In this document: positions 11,977-24,400 of the stretch, piece after piece | Position numbering within the stretch: position 1 is the stretch's first letter | Layout: the number at the start of each line of letters is the position of its first letter | Source: Diaporthe sp. PMI_573 | Lineage: Eukaryota; Ascomycota; Sordariomycetes; Diaporthales; Diaporthaceae | Direction: 5' to 3' | DNA: 64,000 bases | Assembly: GCA_021399435.1 (NCBI GenBank) | Contig: JAJTUP010000020.1 | Coordinates: forward strand, 744,001 to 808,000 | Program-made: the position numbers and the translations under genes | The notes under the pieces: generated by a model | The model's input: only the letters and a program-made list of their open reading frames with translations | Databases searched by the model: none | Told to the model about the DNA's origin: nothing

Positions 11977-12938
11977 GGTGGCTGTGATTAAGGAGTCGGC
12001 TTAGGAAGACGAGATACTCGGGAGGGATACCGATCGACGCCAGCATCCATTCGGTTTCGTTCCTGGCCACGCGACATCTTATACCTGATATCCAACCAGC
12101 ACCCCATCACGATAGTACAACAAAAATGCAACTCAGTGGCGCACTCGGCCTCATTTCGACTTTCTTGCTCGGGGCCGCCAATCTTACTGAAAAAGGGCGG
12201 GCTTGGCATTGCGGGAGATCTTCATTCGTGGGATTTGCGAACCCGCCCGTGTTGGCGCACACCTTGTGGAGAGCAGCGTGGGTCCGGCTGTGTCCCTTTC
12301 ATGTTCTCCCGCCGGCACATCTCCTGAGCCAAGAAAAGCCAAGACTACGGAGTGCAGGGCTCCCTCCGAGAAACAACACAATACGTATGTGGCAGGAAGC
12401 CCGTCCCGCTGTAACAGGTGCCTAGGATGAGATTGCGATAGGCGCATAAACACGCTAAATCACGCAAGATGCTAAAGAAATAGTTAAAATCGAGCTCAAA
12501 ACAAATCGCTTGGAGAAAAAAGTGGGAGTGGTCGGCGCTCTCTGAAAACTTCATGAGACTGGATGATAGGGGCTCAAGTGGGAACGATGTGGGTTGGCCT
12601 TTTTGTAAATGTACGACCTTCCAACTTTTACCATAGAAATGACTCTTGCTATCCCTGCTGACATGGGACCAGTTGGATTTGCGGAACCTCAGCGGTATAG
12701 ATGCGCGCTGAATGCTTACTAGTTAGAACAGGATTGGCTACAACAGCTATTTCCCATTTCCCCCGAGCATTGTATCATGACAAGTGTCAACAGCTTGGCT
12801 TGCACAAATGTCACCATCTTGCCCCGCCTGACAAATCCCAGGCCGTACACGAAATGACCTTGGTCATTCTTGAAAAAGGAAGATGCGGTCTTCAAGCCCA
12901 GTCACCTCCTCCAAATTTACTCTCGTCCCAGGCTTTAT
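11977..12938. other. Intergenic between pectate lyase and prenyltransferase
   Basis: Upstream region of the pectate lyase and downstream of the prenyltransferase. A plus-strand frame at 12126 begins with a signal-peptide-like stretch (MQLSGALGLISTFLLGAA) but continues without recognisable features and was not called. Nothing else is seen. Confidence 0.45.
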
Positions 12939-14311
12939 TTAGAACGGCAGAGGGAACTCAACGTTCTGAGCCATGTACGAAGTCATGTATACACCTCTGT
13001 CTTTCGTGAAGCAATAAGTGCACCAGGTATGGACCATACTTGGGCCGGGGACGCCGCCGGCGCCGCTGAGTGGAGTCAGTCTTTCATGTCAACGCCACTG
13101 AATGGGGCCATTTGAACTTACAAGGTCTTGTTGAAGAATTGTGGGTAATCTTCACCAATTCTTTCGTCCCAAGCCCATTTACCCATCACATCTCTGTCTC
13201 GAAGTCTCGTGAATATTCGGTCCAAGTTCTTCGCAACGGCTTCATCGCTTTTGTGGTACAGCCACATTGGCACATAGACTTTGACATCCGGTAACTCTAC
13301 GCCCGCCCTGATTTCATAAGACACAAACACACCCGGGAGAGCATTGTCTAATTTGTTCCGGGGCTTGTTCCAGTCCGCGCTGATGCCTTCGGGCTCATCA
13401 AGAAGAAGGTGCCAGATATCCCCTAGTATCTCCATGCCCTTCGTAGTATGCTCGTCGTTAAGCCGACCACTCAACGTCATGGCGGTGCGTATAAAGTCAA
13501 ACCGGGCAGTATCAGTCGCCATGTACAGCTTGACCCGGGCTTTTCCGGGGTCCGCGCAATCGATGCCGATGAATTGGTTGCCGAGATAGAAATCCCCAGT
13601 GCGGGTGGCCAAGTAGTCCTCTAACAATTTCACAGCTGGACGCAGATCCGGCCCGCCCGGCTGCAGGTTCTTGATCGCGTCAAAGACAATTTCATTCTCC
13701 GACCTGCCCGTCATGATATGCTTGATAAAAGGGCTCAGGTAAACCTTGAGATTCCTCCGGGGCCCATCAAAATCGACACCCGCGGCTAACGCGACCCGCC
13801 TGCTGTAGTTCTTGTACAACAAGGAGTCTGCCGCCACACTGATTGCGTCGGGGCTCGGGTACAAGGCCATGAGGCAATCGAGCCAGCGCAAGTCCACGCC
13901 CGAGTCCTTATCCTCGGCGAAGCGAGCGAGAGCCTCATATGAAGTCTTTACCCCGAGAGGGTCCTCAGCCGTGAATGACTGTGGGCCGTTGACTGCAAAC
14001 CCGAAGCGAGTCAGGACTTTCTTGGCTGTGAAGTTGATGCTCGGGTCACTCGGTCCGCCGTGTGGAGCAATGGCCATTCGAGGTTTCCTGACGGATGGCC
14101 GGGGGCGGGGACCTATGGCAGGGATGATGTACCTTCGAATAAAGTCCCGATGGGATGCGCGCTCTGCCTCCGAATAGTGCCCGGCGTCCAGCAGTGGATC
14201 GATGTAGCGCTTGCAATAGTCGTCCCAAAACGCGAGGTCTTTCGCTGCTGGTTGTTCATAATCAGGAAATATTATGGACGAGCCTATGCCATTGCTTTCG
14301 TTGAGTACCAT
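12939..14311 (-). CDS. Aromatic prenyltransferase, DMATS type
   Basis: Two exons, 14311-13122 and 13065-12939, with intron 13066-13121 (GTAAGT...CTCAG), give 438 aa, the usual size for the dimethylallyltryptophan synthase superfamily. Features are DLAFWDDYCKRYIDPLLDAG at the N terminus, the central Lys/Arg/Tyr-rich diphosphate-binding strands (RVALAAGVDFDG, VKLYMATDTARFDFIR), and a C-terminal strand recovered only by splicing (HTWCTYCFTKDRGVYMTSY), which matches the family's terminal beta-strand. The enzyme would transfer a prenyl group from dimethylallyl diphosphate, or a longer donor, to an aromatic ring or Tyr oxygen; it is soluble with an ABBA barrel. Its place beside a PKS-NRPS recalls cyclopiazonic acid pathways, where a DMATS acts on an amino-acid-derived ring. 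The acceptor here is unknown. The unspliced frame would lose the last 42 residues. Confidence 0.93.
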
Positions 14312-14871
14312 GTTGTGCGGTGAACTATTTTCCGGTGTGTTCTCTGCTGTGCTTGGCCGGATGCAGGTCGAATCTTGTTAATGCGATGAGATCTTTGCCT
14401 TAAAGGTATCCGTGAGAGGTGAAATTAAATGATTAGGAAGGGCTATGATATCTGCGCGCATGTCTGAGGATGCAGCTCTACCCTATACAGCTGGACTTCA
14501 GCTGCTTCTCGCAAGAATATCTCCAGTGATTCGGCTACCAACTAGCTTCGAACGCAAAATCATCCCTTCTCGAATTTCTGTCGGTACTTTTACTATTTTC
14601 CACGCGCGAAATTTCAATACCGGGAGTTATTTTAGGACCGTGTTATTGAATGGGCTGTTGTTAACAGAAACTCCGACAAGAGTATCCAAAGTCCATTCAT
14701 GCACATGCCTGCATCACACCAAAAAGTCAAAGCAACCGGACTCTACCCGCATAATCGCCGGTTCCATCTGCCCTAACGGGCCGAAGTTCCTCTGAGCAAA
14801 GAAATGATACCTCCTCAGCAAAAGCTGTTCACAAACCAACTCAAAATGAAATCGCCAGTTCACGTTTCACG
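14312..14871. promoter_or_regulatory. Divergent promoter region between prenyltransferase and MFS gene
   Basis: 560 bases between two divergent cluster genes, so it must hold both promoters. No confident TATA box or binding-site pair was identified. Shared control is inferred only from the arrangement. Confidence 0.4.
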
Positions 14872-16731
14872 ATGACACGCCTACATCGGCCAAACATGGC
14901 CTCTCATGGCTGGGACTTTTGGGTAAGGGCTCTAAATCGTCTCAGACTTTCACCGTACTAGTACTGACTATACACTCACCACTGGCAGTTGGTCATGGCG
15001 GCGCTGTCTGTCACCTCACTCCTGTCAGCCTTGGATATCTCGGTCATGTCTACAGCGCTGCCAAGCATTGTTTTCGACCTGGGTTCCAGTCCTGCCTATT
15101 CCTGGGTCGCCAATGGCTATTTCCTCACCTCGACGGCGTTTCAGCCTCTCTTTGGACAGACGGCGAACATCTTTGGACGACGGACCCTAACGCTCTCTGC
15201 CGTGCTGCTGTTTACCGTCGGGTCAGCCATCTCAGGCTCGGCGGCAAATATCGCTGCCCTCATCGCTGGACGTCTCATACAGGGGATCGGAGGTGGAGGG
15301 TTGAACGTGATGACGCCGATCGTTGTGGCGGACCTGGTCCCATTACGTGACCGGTCCAGGTTCATGAGCATCATATTCACTTTCTATTCAATTGCTTTCT
15401 CTATCGGTCCTGTCGTCGGTGGGGCGCTTGTGGATCACTCGTCTTGGAGATGGATCTTCTATCTCAACCTTCCTGTCGCCGGACTCTCCCTAGTTTTGCT
15501 TTTCTTCTTCCTCCATGTTCCTTATAATGCAACCTTCAGTCCGAACATGCTTCGACGTGTTGACTTTGCAGGCAATGCTCTTCTTATAGCATCGGTCGTT
15601 TCCGTCTTGATAGCGCTGAATTGGGCAGGCGCAGAGTATCCATGGTCTTCCTGGAGAGTTATTGTACCTTTGGTGATTGGGCTCATGGGTATTGGTGGCT
15701 TCCTCATACTCGAATCGACGACGTTAATTCCGGAGCCCACAATGCCGTTCAGAATCTTCTCCAACCGGACTTCATTGCCAACCTTCGGGCTCGCCTTCAT
15801 CCAATCGATGCTCACGTACTGGAGCTCTTATTATCTCCCGGTGTATTTTCAGGCAGTACTGGAAGCGACACCTACTCAATCCGGCGTCGACGCCTTACCC
15901 AGCGTCTTTATTGCCATGCCGTTCGCGATGGCTGCGGGAGTAGGCCTGTCCGCCCTCAACAGATTCAAGCCATTTATGTTCTTTGGCTTTGCACTGTTAG
16001 CATCGGGGTATGGTATGCTCAGCCTTCTTGATCAAACTTCGTCTACCGCGTACTGGGCAGCATCACAGGGCATGGCGGCCGCTGGTACCGGGACGCTCAT
16101 GACCGTAACATTACCCGCCATCCAGGCACCTCTCGCCGAAACAGATCAGACCATTGCGACAGGAGCTTGGGGATTTGTTCGATCTTTCGGTGGGATCTGG
16201 GGCGTAGCGATACCGAGTGCGGTCTTCAACTCCAAGGTCAACGCTCTGCTTTATCGCGTGAGTAATGACACGGTCAGCAATGCACTCTCAGATGGTGGCG
16301 CATATTCCTTGGCTACTCGGAGTTTTATGAGGAGCCTGAATTCACAGCCAGCTCTCAAGAGTCAGGTTCTGAGTGTCTATGTTGATAGTTTGCAGCTCGT
16401 TTGGCAGGTGGGCATTGCTTTCAGCTTGTTGGGATTCATCATCACGTTCATCGTCAGAGGGATGCCGCTTCGTGAGAACTTGGAACGGGACTTGGAAGCT
16501 GCCGAGGACGAGAAAGCCTTGATGCCTCCGTTGGAAAAGTCATCTCTTCCAGAAGATGTGCTCATCGCACCTCCGAAACAGACGAGAGGTCGAGGGGTTA
16601 TTAGGTCGTTTTGCTACATCGGTTCTCTTCATTTCAGTGGAAAATGGGGAACTGAGGCACTAGAGCTCATGCAATATTTTGAAAGCATGGACAGCCCCGA
16701 AATCCTTTATAAATATGGTAATTGGATTTGA
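14872..16731 (+). CDS. MFS drug/metabolite exporter (DHA14-type, 14 spans)
   Basis: Two exons, 14872-14922 and 14989-16731; intron 14923-14988 (GTAAGG...GGCAG) restores the typical start of span 1 (WDFW then LVMAALSVTSLLSALDISVM). The protein is about 597 aa. Diagnostic motifs are RLIQGIGGGGLNVM, the antiporter motif SIGPVVGGAL, and SSWRWIFYLNLPVAG, all standard for the DHA2/DHA14 proton-antiport family. About 14 hydrophobic spans are followed by a cytosolic acidic tail (LERDLEAAEDEKAL). The likely role is plasma-membrane export of the cluster product or self-protection. The start is inferred: ATG at 14872 or 14896 are both in frame, and the second exon has no ATG at its own beginning. Confidence 0.92.
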
Positions 16732-18064
16732 GGTTCACTGACAACGAGCCTTATGAGCCATGTTCATGTTTTGTAATACACTCGCTAAGGTTCTGAGACG
16801 CTTGTAAATTCCTTCCGTTTGCATTAACGGAGAACCCCACAGTTGCCCAAAATAATCGACAGATAAATCTGACACAGTTTTCACCGTGACCTTTTCCTGT
16901 CTTTCTCGGAATTTAGGACTTTGAGCGGGCTGAAGTAATTGTTTGACGAGGTAAAGTGTCCGGGTCAATGGCAAAGGCAATAAGAAGTCCTACTCTCTTC
17001 GCTAACTTCACAACAACAATGATCAAAACCAGGGCATAATGAATTATCTATACTTGCATTTGATCTGGAAGTATTTGCTGGCTATTAAATGCATTACAGT
17101 CCTGATTTCTTTCTTTTCTTCTTTTTCTTTTTCCTTCAGGCATGACGAGACTTGCCATTTGCCATTTGCCTCTCAATGCTGGGGCGAAGTTGCAATTTTC
17201 CTGCGCTACGCAGGTGACAACCGAGTCGAGTATCCCTTCCCCCGTGTGCGAGCACTGAGCTGCGAATCTGGAGAGCAGGCCAGAGTTCAATATGTGACCT
17301 GCCGAACAGGGCTAATCATACTAAGGAAATAAGTTTTCGAGGCGGAAGCAATGATCTCCTCGGAAGTAATAAAACCTTGGGTGCATTGACGTATTCTCAC
17401 AAAGGCCATTGAATGCAACCGGAAGTGGCTTGCATCCTCTCGCCGTTATCGACACGCACATTGCGCCGTAAGTAGAGCGCGGCACTCACGCGCTGACATG
17501 AACAAATGTTCCGAGCAGATCAGACGACCAATGTGGCCGCCCACTTTCCCGAGTGGAAATGCCATGATCTTGTAGCTCGTTTGCCAAGGGCCGGATCCAC
17601 CGCCCACGTTCCCGAAGGTGTGCTCGGAGTATCTAAGAGAACTATTTCCGCTAACGTGAAACAAAGCCTGAGCTATTGCATTGTAAAGCCATTGCGTATG
17701 AGGGTTTCTGAGCCCTCTTGCCGAAATCTGTGCCTCGAAAGCCTGCGGCAACACTCGAAAGAATCGTGCAACTTCTATGGTCAGATTCAGCATGACACCT
17801 TGCAGTGGTCGGTTGGTTGGCGCACGAGAGAATTACAGACGTTTCAAATGCTTGAGCTGCAGAGGCCCATGTGAAGACGACAGAAAAGTGCCGATGCCTT
17901 TGAGGAAGCATGTTAAAAGAAATTGGCTGTGTGCCGGTTGACTGTACAAATGTTGATCAATAAGAACAGATAAAATATCCCTTATTGTTTGATACCAGAG
18001 AATCGTATTATCAAGTAGCATTGCATGTATCTCACGGAACTCAACCCTCCATACCTTACCCAGA
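16732..18064. other. Intergenic inside the cluster, 1.3 kb
   Basis: Separates the MFS and dioxygenase genes. Only short, unconserved frames were seen (the longest about 120 codons, overlapping on opposite strands), with no Zn2Cys6 or other regulator motif. A TTTGCCA/TTGCCAT short repeat lies near 17150-17170. A small unrecognised gene cannot be excluded. Confidence 0.45.
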
Positions 18065-19216
18065 ATGGCGAACCTCCCAACTCTTGATTTCTCGAAATTC
18101 ACCCGCGGTTCGCACCTCGACCAACTGAAGCTGGGCAATGCGTTGGTCAAATCTTTCAAGGATCACGGATTTGTGAAATTAATCAACCACGGGCTGTCCG
18201 ACGCCACCACTGAGGCCTTACTAGAGTTTGTACGAAAGTCTCTTAAAAAGCCATTGAAAATACGCTTCACAAACCTTATTGCATATTGACTGCGTTTTGA
18301 CACAGTCCAAGGCCTTCTTCAATCTTCCAGCTGAGGTCAAGGACGAAATTATCTGCATTCGCAGCCCTCATCCTCAGCGAGGCTGGAGCTGCGTGGGATC
18401 AGAGCAAACGTCAAAGTTGAGAAAGGAGAACATTGTCAATCGCGATGCGAGTGAGCTGATGGATGAGAGAGTAAGTCGAAAGCCTCCACTGGACTTTTAT
18501 TCTCTTGAAAATCATCTTACAAGGGTGGAAAGGAACATTTCGACGCCGGGCCGCTGGACGACGCCCAATATCCCAACCTCTGGCCTCGAGAGGATGCTTT
18601 ACCTGGCTTCCGAAGCTTCATGGAGAGGACGTATGAGGAACTTCAGGGGATTTCACTACTTATAGTGGCAGCCATTGAAACCGGCCTCAGCCTGGAGCCC
18701 GGCGCACTAGTGGGCCGCTGCTGTCCGGCAGCCAGCGAAATCCGCATGAACCGCTACCCCCCAGTATCTGTGGAACGCCTGGCGGACGGTCGCGTCAAGC
18801 GCACCTGGCCACACACCGACTTTGGGATCATCACCCTGCTGTTCCAGGACCATGTAGGCGGCTTGGAGCTCGAAGACCGGGCACGACCGGGGACATTTGT
18901 CCCGGTGGCGCCGGTCAAGGTCGGCCCCGGCCAGAAGAGCGAGATGGTTGTCAACATTAGCGATACTTTCCAGCGTTGGACCAATGGTGTCATCAAGGCT
19001 GGCCTGCATCAGGTTTCAGCTCCCCCCGCCTACAAGGCCGCTGCCGCACCAGACGACATCCTGCCCGAACGCCACTCGTGTGTGTTCTTCTTCAAAGCGA
19101 GCCGCAACACCTCCGCCGGCCCGCTGCCTGAATTTGTCACGGCTGATAACCCTGCTCAGTATGACGAGATCACTGCGCTGGAGTACCAGCAAAGAATGAC
19201 CAAGGAGCTATACTAG
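18065..19216 (+). CDS. 2-oxoglutarate/Fe(II)-dependent dioxygenase (isopenicillin N synthase-like)
   Basis: Three exons, 18065-18229, 18306-18470 and 18524-19216, give 340 aa. The introns are 76 and 53 nt with GTACGA and GTAAGT donors, and all joins are in phase 0. The N-terminal DIOX_N part is PTLDFSKFTRG...GFVKLINHGL, then SKAFFNLPAEVKDEI. The catalytic half holds the iron triad: His and Asp of HTDFG, and the distal His of GLHQVSAP. The Arg-x-Ser pair that binds 2-oxoglutarate is in ERHSCVFFF. Such enzymes hydroxylate, desaturate, epoxidise or rearrange secondary metabolites in the cytosol. Between the exporter and the enoyl reductase it is best read as a tailoring enzyme acting on the released product. 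Confidence 0.92.
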
Positions 19217-19530
19217 CTTACGTGACGCCGTTACGTTGGATGCCAGAGGCCGAGTTTGCCCCATAGAATAAGTACCAATGAGATAGAAAAATAGAAAGAA
19301 ACATTGTGTAAGAGGATGAACTGTGTAAATATAAGCGAGGAACAACATGAAATTTGTGCTTCACTGGCATGCCGTTTCAAACAATTCACAATGGGAGGGT
19401 GATGTACGTAGAACAGCGGACCACGCTGGCAGCAAGATTGACAATTATAGCGGTAACGACTAACTGCTTCCGATAATGCGCACAAACAGGGGTTGAGGTA
19501 AATAATATTCAAAGTGCAGGCCATTCTTAA
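19217..19530. other. Tail-to-tail intergenic, 314 bases
   Basis: The dioxygenase and enoyl reductase genes converge here. AT-rich 3' UTR-like sequence with no gene seen. Confidence 0.5.
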
Positions 19531-20633
19531 CTAAGCTATTGTGTACACAAGCTTCCGGCCTTTCACATGCCCACTCTTCAGATCTTCGATGCCAGTCAAG
19601 ACGGCTTCAAGACCGCCGGTTCGGACCTCGATTGGATGCGGCTTAATGAGTCCGTCCCAGATCAGTCGCTCAGCCACCGCAAACAGAACTGAAGCAAATT
19701 TGCGATCCTCCGTACGTCCGGGCCTTCCATATACACCAGACAGCCGCACGGGGCTCCCAAATAGCGACCATGTATTCTGCCATTCAGCTTGCACGTCCCG
19801 TCTCGTATATTGTGTATGGATGGAAAAGGGTTCCAGCGCAACATACTTTCCCCCACCGCTGCCGATTGCTTCGTAGCACATTTTCATAGACTGGTCCTGT
19901 GTGACGCAGTCAAGCACGTGGCGCAGGCTGTTCTTGGTGTAGTTGCGAATCTCCATGCCGCAGGTTGACGAATTGTAGTCAAATGTTTCTTCAGCGCCCA
20001 AGGACAGTACAAAGTCTCTGCTTTTGGCTGAGCATGTTGCGATGGGTGTTAATCCAGATCTAGCGAAGGTCAGCCGCCGATCAGAGAGCGAATTAGGGTT
20101 TCTCACGCTTTCAGCAGTTGGATCGCGATTGAGCCGGTTGCCGATGCTCCCCCAGACACCAGCACGAATGATGGTATCTTCTTGTCCTGCATGGAGCCAG
20201 GAATTGGCAGACGCAATGCTTGATACAGTGCACTTCCAGCTGTGCCAATCGGTACGCCCAACGTGCATGCCTCTTCAAAAGTCATGTGTGGCGGTATTGT
20301 GCAAGCCAGGTCCTCCGTGGCTAGGGCATAGCAACAAAATGCCCCTGTCAGCTTGTCCGTCGGATTCAAACCAAACATCATTCCAAAGATCCGGTCTCCC
20401 TCTTTGAATCTTGTGACGCCTTGCCCGACTTGAATGACCTCCCCGGCGAAATCGTTGCCTCCTATTGAATCTTTTGTTGCAGAGAATTCGACCATTTTCC
20501 AGTCAGCCGGGTTCAGAGCGACAGCCCTGACTTTGCAGAGCATTGTTCCCGGCTTTACCTTTGGTACTTCCATAGCTGTGGATAGCTGATATTGCCCGCC
20601 ATCACCAGGGACAAGTGCGACTTGTGTAATCAT
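19531..20633 (-). CDS. Trans-acting enoyl reductase partner of the PKS-NRPS
   Basis: Two exons, 20633-20107 and 20059-19531, with a 47-nt intron (GTGAGA...GCTAG), give 351 aa, close to LovC/TenC-type enoyl reductases. It is a medium-chain zinc-independent dehydrogenase: N-terminal GroES-like part with VRAVALNPADWKMVE and GGNDFAGEVIQVGQGV, the NADPH motif GGASATG in VLVSGGASATGSIAIQLL, and a C-terminal GRKLVYTIA. In fungal highly reducing hybrids the built-in ER is inactive and this partner reduces selected enoyl intermediates during chain growth. Divergent placement next to the synthase fits this. An upstream TTG would add nine residues; the ATG at 20633 is preferred. Confidence 0.95.
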
Positions 20634-21409
20634 CTTGAATTCACCCGATTGACGAATCAAGTGTTACGGAGAAGGGTCATCGAATTTGTGTGAGTGCGAA
20701 GGGATTTGGTCTCTATATCACCAGGCAAAAGCCAGTAATGCAATCACCTTGGCGTACACGCGGACGATTCCACAACGTTGGAACTCTCAGAACTAGCAGA
20801 ACTTGGTGGTGCATCTGCAATCATTGAAAGGAGTCATTATCTTAGCCTCGCAACAATATTTTCTCCAAGTTGGCCCACAGACGAGAATTCGAAGTGTTGA
20901 CCCTTGCTTACATGCAGGGTCACCAGCAGGGATGACAGTGAACAAACCCGGAATAACAGGAAGTCCATTTGTGGCCCAAGCTACAATGCATACCACCCGA
21001 GGAATATCAGTTACCCCCCGGAATGACCGTGTCACGCTCTTCTAGTTTCGCACCATTAGCTGGGCTCCGAACTTGCGAGTTGAGAGCATCATATCCTTTT
21101 ACTGATTGTTTTCAATTTGCTCGTAAGGAATATCAAAACAAGAGATCACCAAAAAGACTCTCCGGAACGGAATGTGGGGTTTGATTATGTCTGTGCGAAA
21201 TTCCTATTTGCCTTGGGCCATATCACCTAGATATGCAAGCAAGATGGGGGCAGTGTTTCCCATATGGGGGGTTGAGTCCATCTCGCATCCATTGTTCTGC
21301 TAGACAAGGGGTTTCCTACCCAAATTTGTGTTGGACTTTCGGCCGCTGAGCTCCTCGACGCAAAAATTGTCCCTAGCCGCGACGCCAGTTATTATTTTTG
21401 CAAGTCATA
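20634..21409. promoter_or_regulatory. Divergent promoter between enoyl reductase and PKS-NRPS
   Basis: 776 bases flanked by the starts of two genes that must work together, so co-expression from a shared control region is likely. No clear palindromic Zn-cluster site or TATA was assigned by eye. Confidence 0.45.
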
Positions 21410-24400
21410 ATGGCATCCAATTATTCAGGACCCGAGCCTGTGGCCATCATCGGAGGTAGTTGCAGGCTCCCTGGCGGAGCCTCGTCTCCGTCAAAACTGT
21501 GGAACCTTTTACAAAATCCCCGAGATCTTTTGAGCGACATCCCGAAATCGCGCTTTAATGCGAACGCTTTCCATCACAATGATCCTGAACATCATGGTGT
21601 AAGTTGACAATGGGTTTCTTGGATCTTTAGCTCCCTATGAGTACAAACACTGTAAACACTCTCAGGTGAAGCGCGATTTAGGTGATAGGGGTGGAAAATT
21701 TGACGAGGATATGCCCCGGGAGGCAGGCACAACCGCGGGCGGCTGAACGATGGATTTACTTTCAGAGACCAGGATACCATTGCTAAACAACACTAGTGCT
21801 CGAATGTCACCAAATCATACATGCTCGACGAGGATACTCGATTATTCGACCACACTTTCTTCAACATAAGCCCGAAAGAAGCCGAGTCTACGGACCCACA
21901 GCACCGTGTACTCCTAGAAACCGTCTACGAAGGAGTAGAGTCAGCCGGCTACTCCATTCAGAGATTGAAGGGGTCTGCAACGGCGGTCTTTGTTGGGCAG
22001 ATGACTGCCGATTACTACGATGTTCTCGCTCGCGACTTCGATACAATCCCGCAGTACATGTCCACTGGCACCTCGCGCTGCCTTACGTCGAACAAGATTT
22101 CTTATTTCTTCGACTGGAAGGGGCCATCTGTCACTATCGATACTGCGTGCTCATCGAGTCTTGTCGCTGTCCATCAAGCTGTCCAGGAGCTCAGGCACGG
22201 CGAGTCAACATTGGCCATAGCTGCGGGCGTCAACTTGATTCTCGGCCCTGAGAATTACATCCATGAGTCTAAGGTATGTGCAAAAAACATCATTGTTTTC
22301 ATATCTGTTTGATTGAAATTTGGAGGCATGGCGAGTTCTCCTCAAAGATCGTATCGGGTTCAGAGGCAGAAGCCAATGCCGGACTTAAGGAATTTCTCGA
22401 TGTAGGAGGGTTGTTGTTTTTCGTTTTAAATTACAAATACTAATGTGGCTTGTAGCTTCACATGCTCTCACCCACAGGTCGATCGCGTATGTGGGATGCC
22501 GAAGCTGATGGCTATGCACGTGGAGAAGGCTCCGCAGCCGTTGTACTCAAGCTGCTTCACCAGGCTATCGCCGACGGTGACGACATCGAGTGTATCATTC
22601 GGGAAACCGGGGTCAATCAAGATGGTCGCACAGCCGGCATCACTGTGCCCAGTGTTTGCTCGCAGACAGAGTTGATTCGGTCGACCTATAGACGGTGTGG
22701 GCTGGACTGCTCAAAGCCTGAGGATCGATGTCAGTACTTTGAAGCCCATGGTACTGGAACATTAGCTGGTGACCCCGTCGAAGCTGAGGCGGTACGGAAT
22801 GCATTTTTCGACAAGCTTCGGAACTTTGAAGATACCCCGGTTGATTCCTTACCAGAATTGCTACACGTTGGCTCCATCAAAACAGTCGTTGGCCATCTCG
22901 AGGGAGCTGCGGGCCTTGCTGGTCTTCTAAAAGCTTCTCTGGCCATTCAACATGGGCTGATCCCTGGCAACATGCATTTCAACCAACTAAACCCAGCCAT
23001 CACGCCATTTTATGACCACCTCCGTGTTCCAACAAAGCCAACTCCGTGGCCAGAGTTACCCCAAAGTGTTCCGCGCCGAGCAAGCGTCAACAGTTTCGGT
23101 TTTGGCGGCACCAACTGCCATGCGATTCTTGAGAGATGGGAACCAGACGGAGCCACTTTACCTACTGGCGCATTTCCATGTGGACCTTTCACAATATCGG
23201 CAAACTCGAAGCCGTCTTTGCGCTCAGCGATCGCGGCACTGGCAGACAAGCTCAAAAACACAGAAGAGAGCAAGATCAATCTTGCCGACTTGGCATTTAC
23301 TCTGCAAATGCGCCGCAGCGTACTTCCGTTCAAGGCATCTGTCTCCGCAACGACCTCGCCTGAGCTCATAGGAAAACTGGCATCTTACCTCTCAGCGTCA
23401 CAGGATGCAGAAAGCAACTCGCCCTGGTGCACCGCTTCCGCCCGGGTCACCGAAAGCTTGCCACCCAGGATACTCGGCGTTTTTACTGGTCAGGGCGCTC
23501 AATGGCCCAGAATGGGAGCCTCCTTGTATGAGAAGTCGGCAGGTTTCAGAAGATCGATGCAAGAGCTCGAGAGATCACTCGCTAGTCTTCCAGATCCACC
23601 AGAGTGGTCCATGGTATCAGAACTACTGGCCGCAGCTCCAACATCCAGAGTACACGAGGCGGCCATCTCTCAGCCCCTTTGCACTGCACTGCAGATATCC
23701 CTCGTGGACCTTTTAGCATCGTGCGGAATCGCTTTCCACGGGGTCGTGGGTCATTCGTCAGGTGAAATCGCCGCTGCCTATGCTGCCGGCTACATTAATG
23801 CCCACGATGCCATTCGCATCGCCTACTATCGGGGTGTCCATGCAGACTTTTCATCCCATAGGGACGCGCCCGGGCGCATGATGGCAGTCGGAATGGGTTT
23901 CGAGGAAGCACGGAATTTCTGCCTGAGAGACCAATTTGTGGGCCGGATCGTCGTGGCTGCTAGCAACTCACGGTCCAGCACCACACTTTCCGGGGATGCG
24001 GACGCAATTGACGAAGCCAAAAGTCTTCTGGACTCCATTGAAGTCTTCGCGAGGATACTGAAGGTCGAGAAGGCATATCATTCCCATCACATGGATGCAT
24101 GTTCTCAGCCTTACTTGGACTCCCTTCGCCACTGCAACATCGCTGTGCAGTCCAACAGCCAAGACAATTGCAAATGGTTCTCGAGTGTGTATGGCCCGGA
24201 TGGCAGAAGTATTCACAATCCAACAGCACTCAAGAATGAGTACTGGGTGGAAAACCTATCGCAACCAGTCCTATTTTCTCAAGCGTTGGACAGAGCCGTG
24301 ACGGAGTCGTACTGCTATGACATGGTTCTGGAAGTCGGACCTCATGCAGCACTCGAATCTCCAGCAAAAGAGACTTTGAAGACACTCACTGGTGTCGACA

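Noticed and set aside
12126..12425. Frame starting with a signal-peptide-like sequence upstream of the pectate lyase
   Set aside because: Only the first 20 residues look like a secretion signal; the rest lacks cysteine pattern, domain or splice support. Probably chance in a promoter.
14046..14323. Short frames over the start of the prenyltransferase
   Set aside because: Shadows of the DMATS coding sequence in other registers.
17446..17911. Overlapping frames of 86-122 codons between the MFS and dioxygenase genes
   Set aside because: They lie on both strands over the same bases, without domain, start context or splice signals that would favour one.
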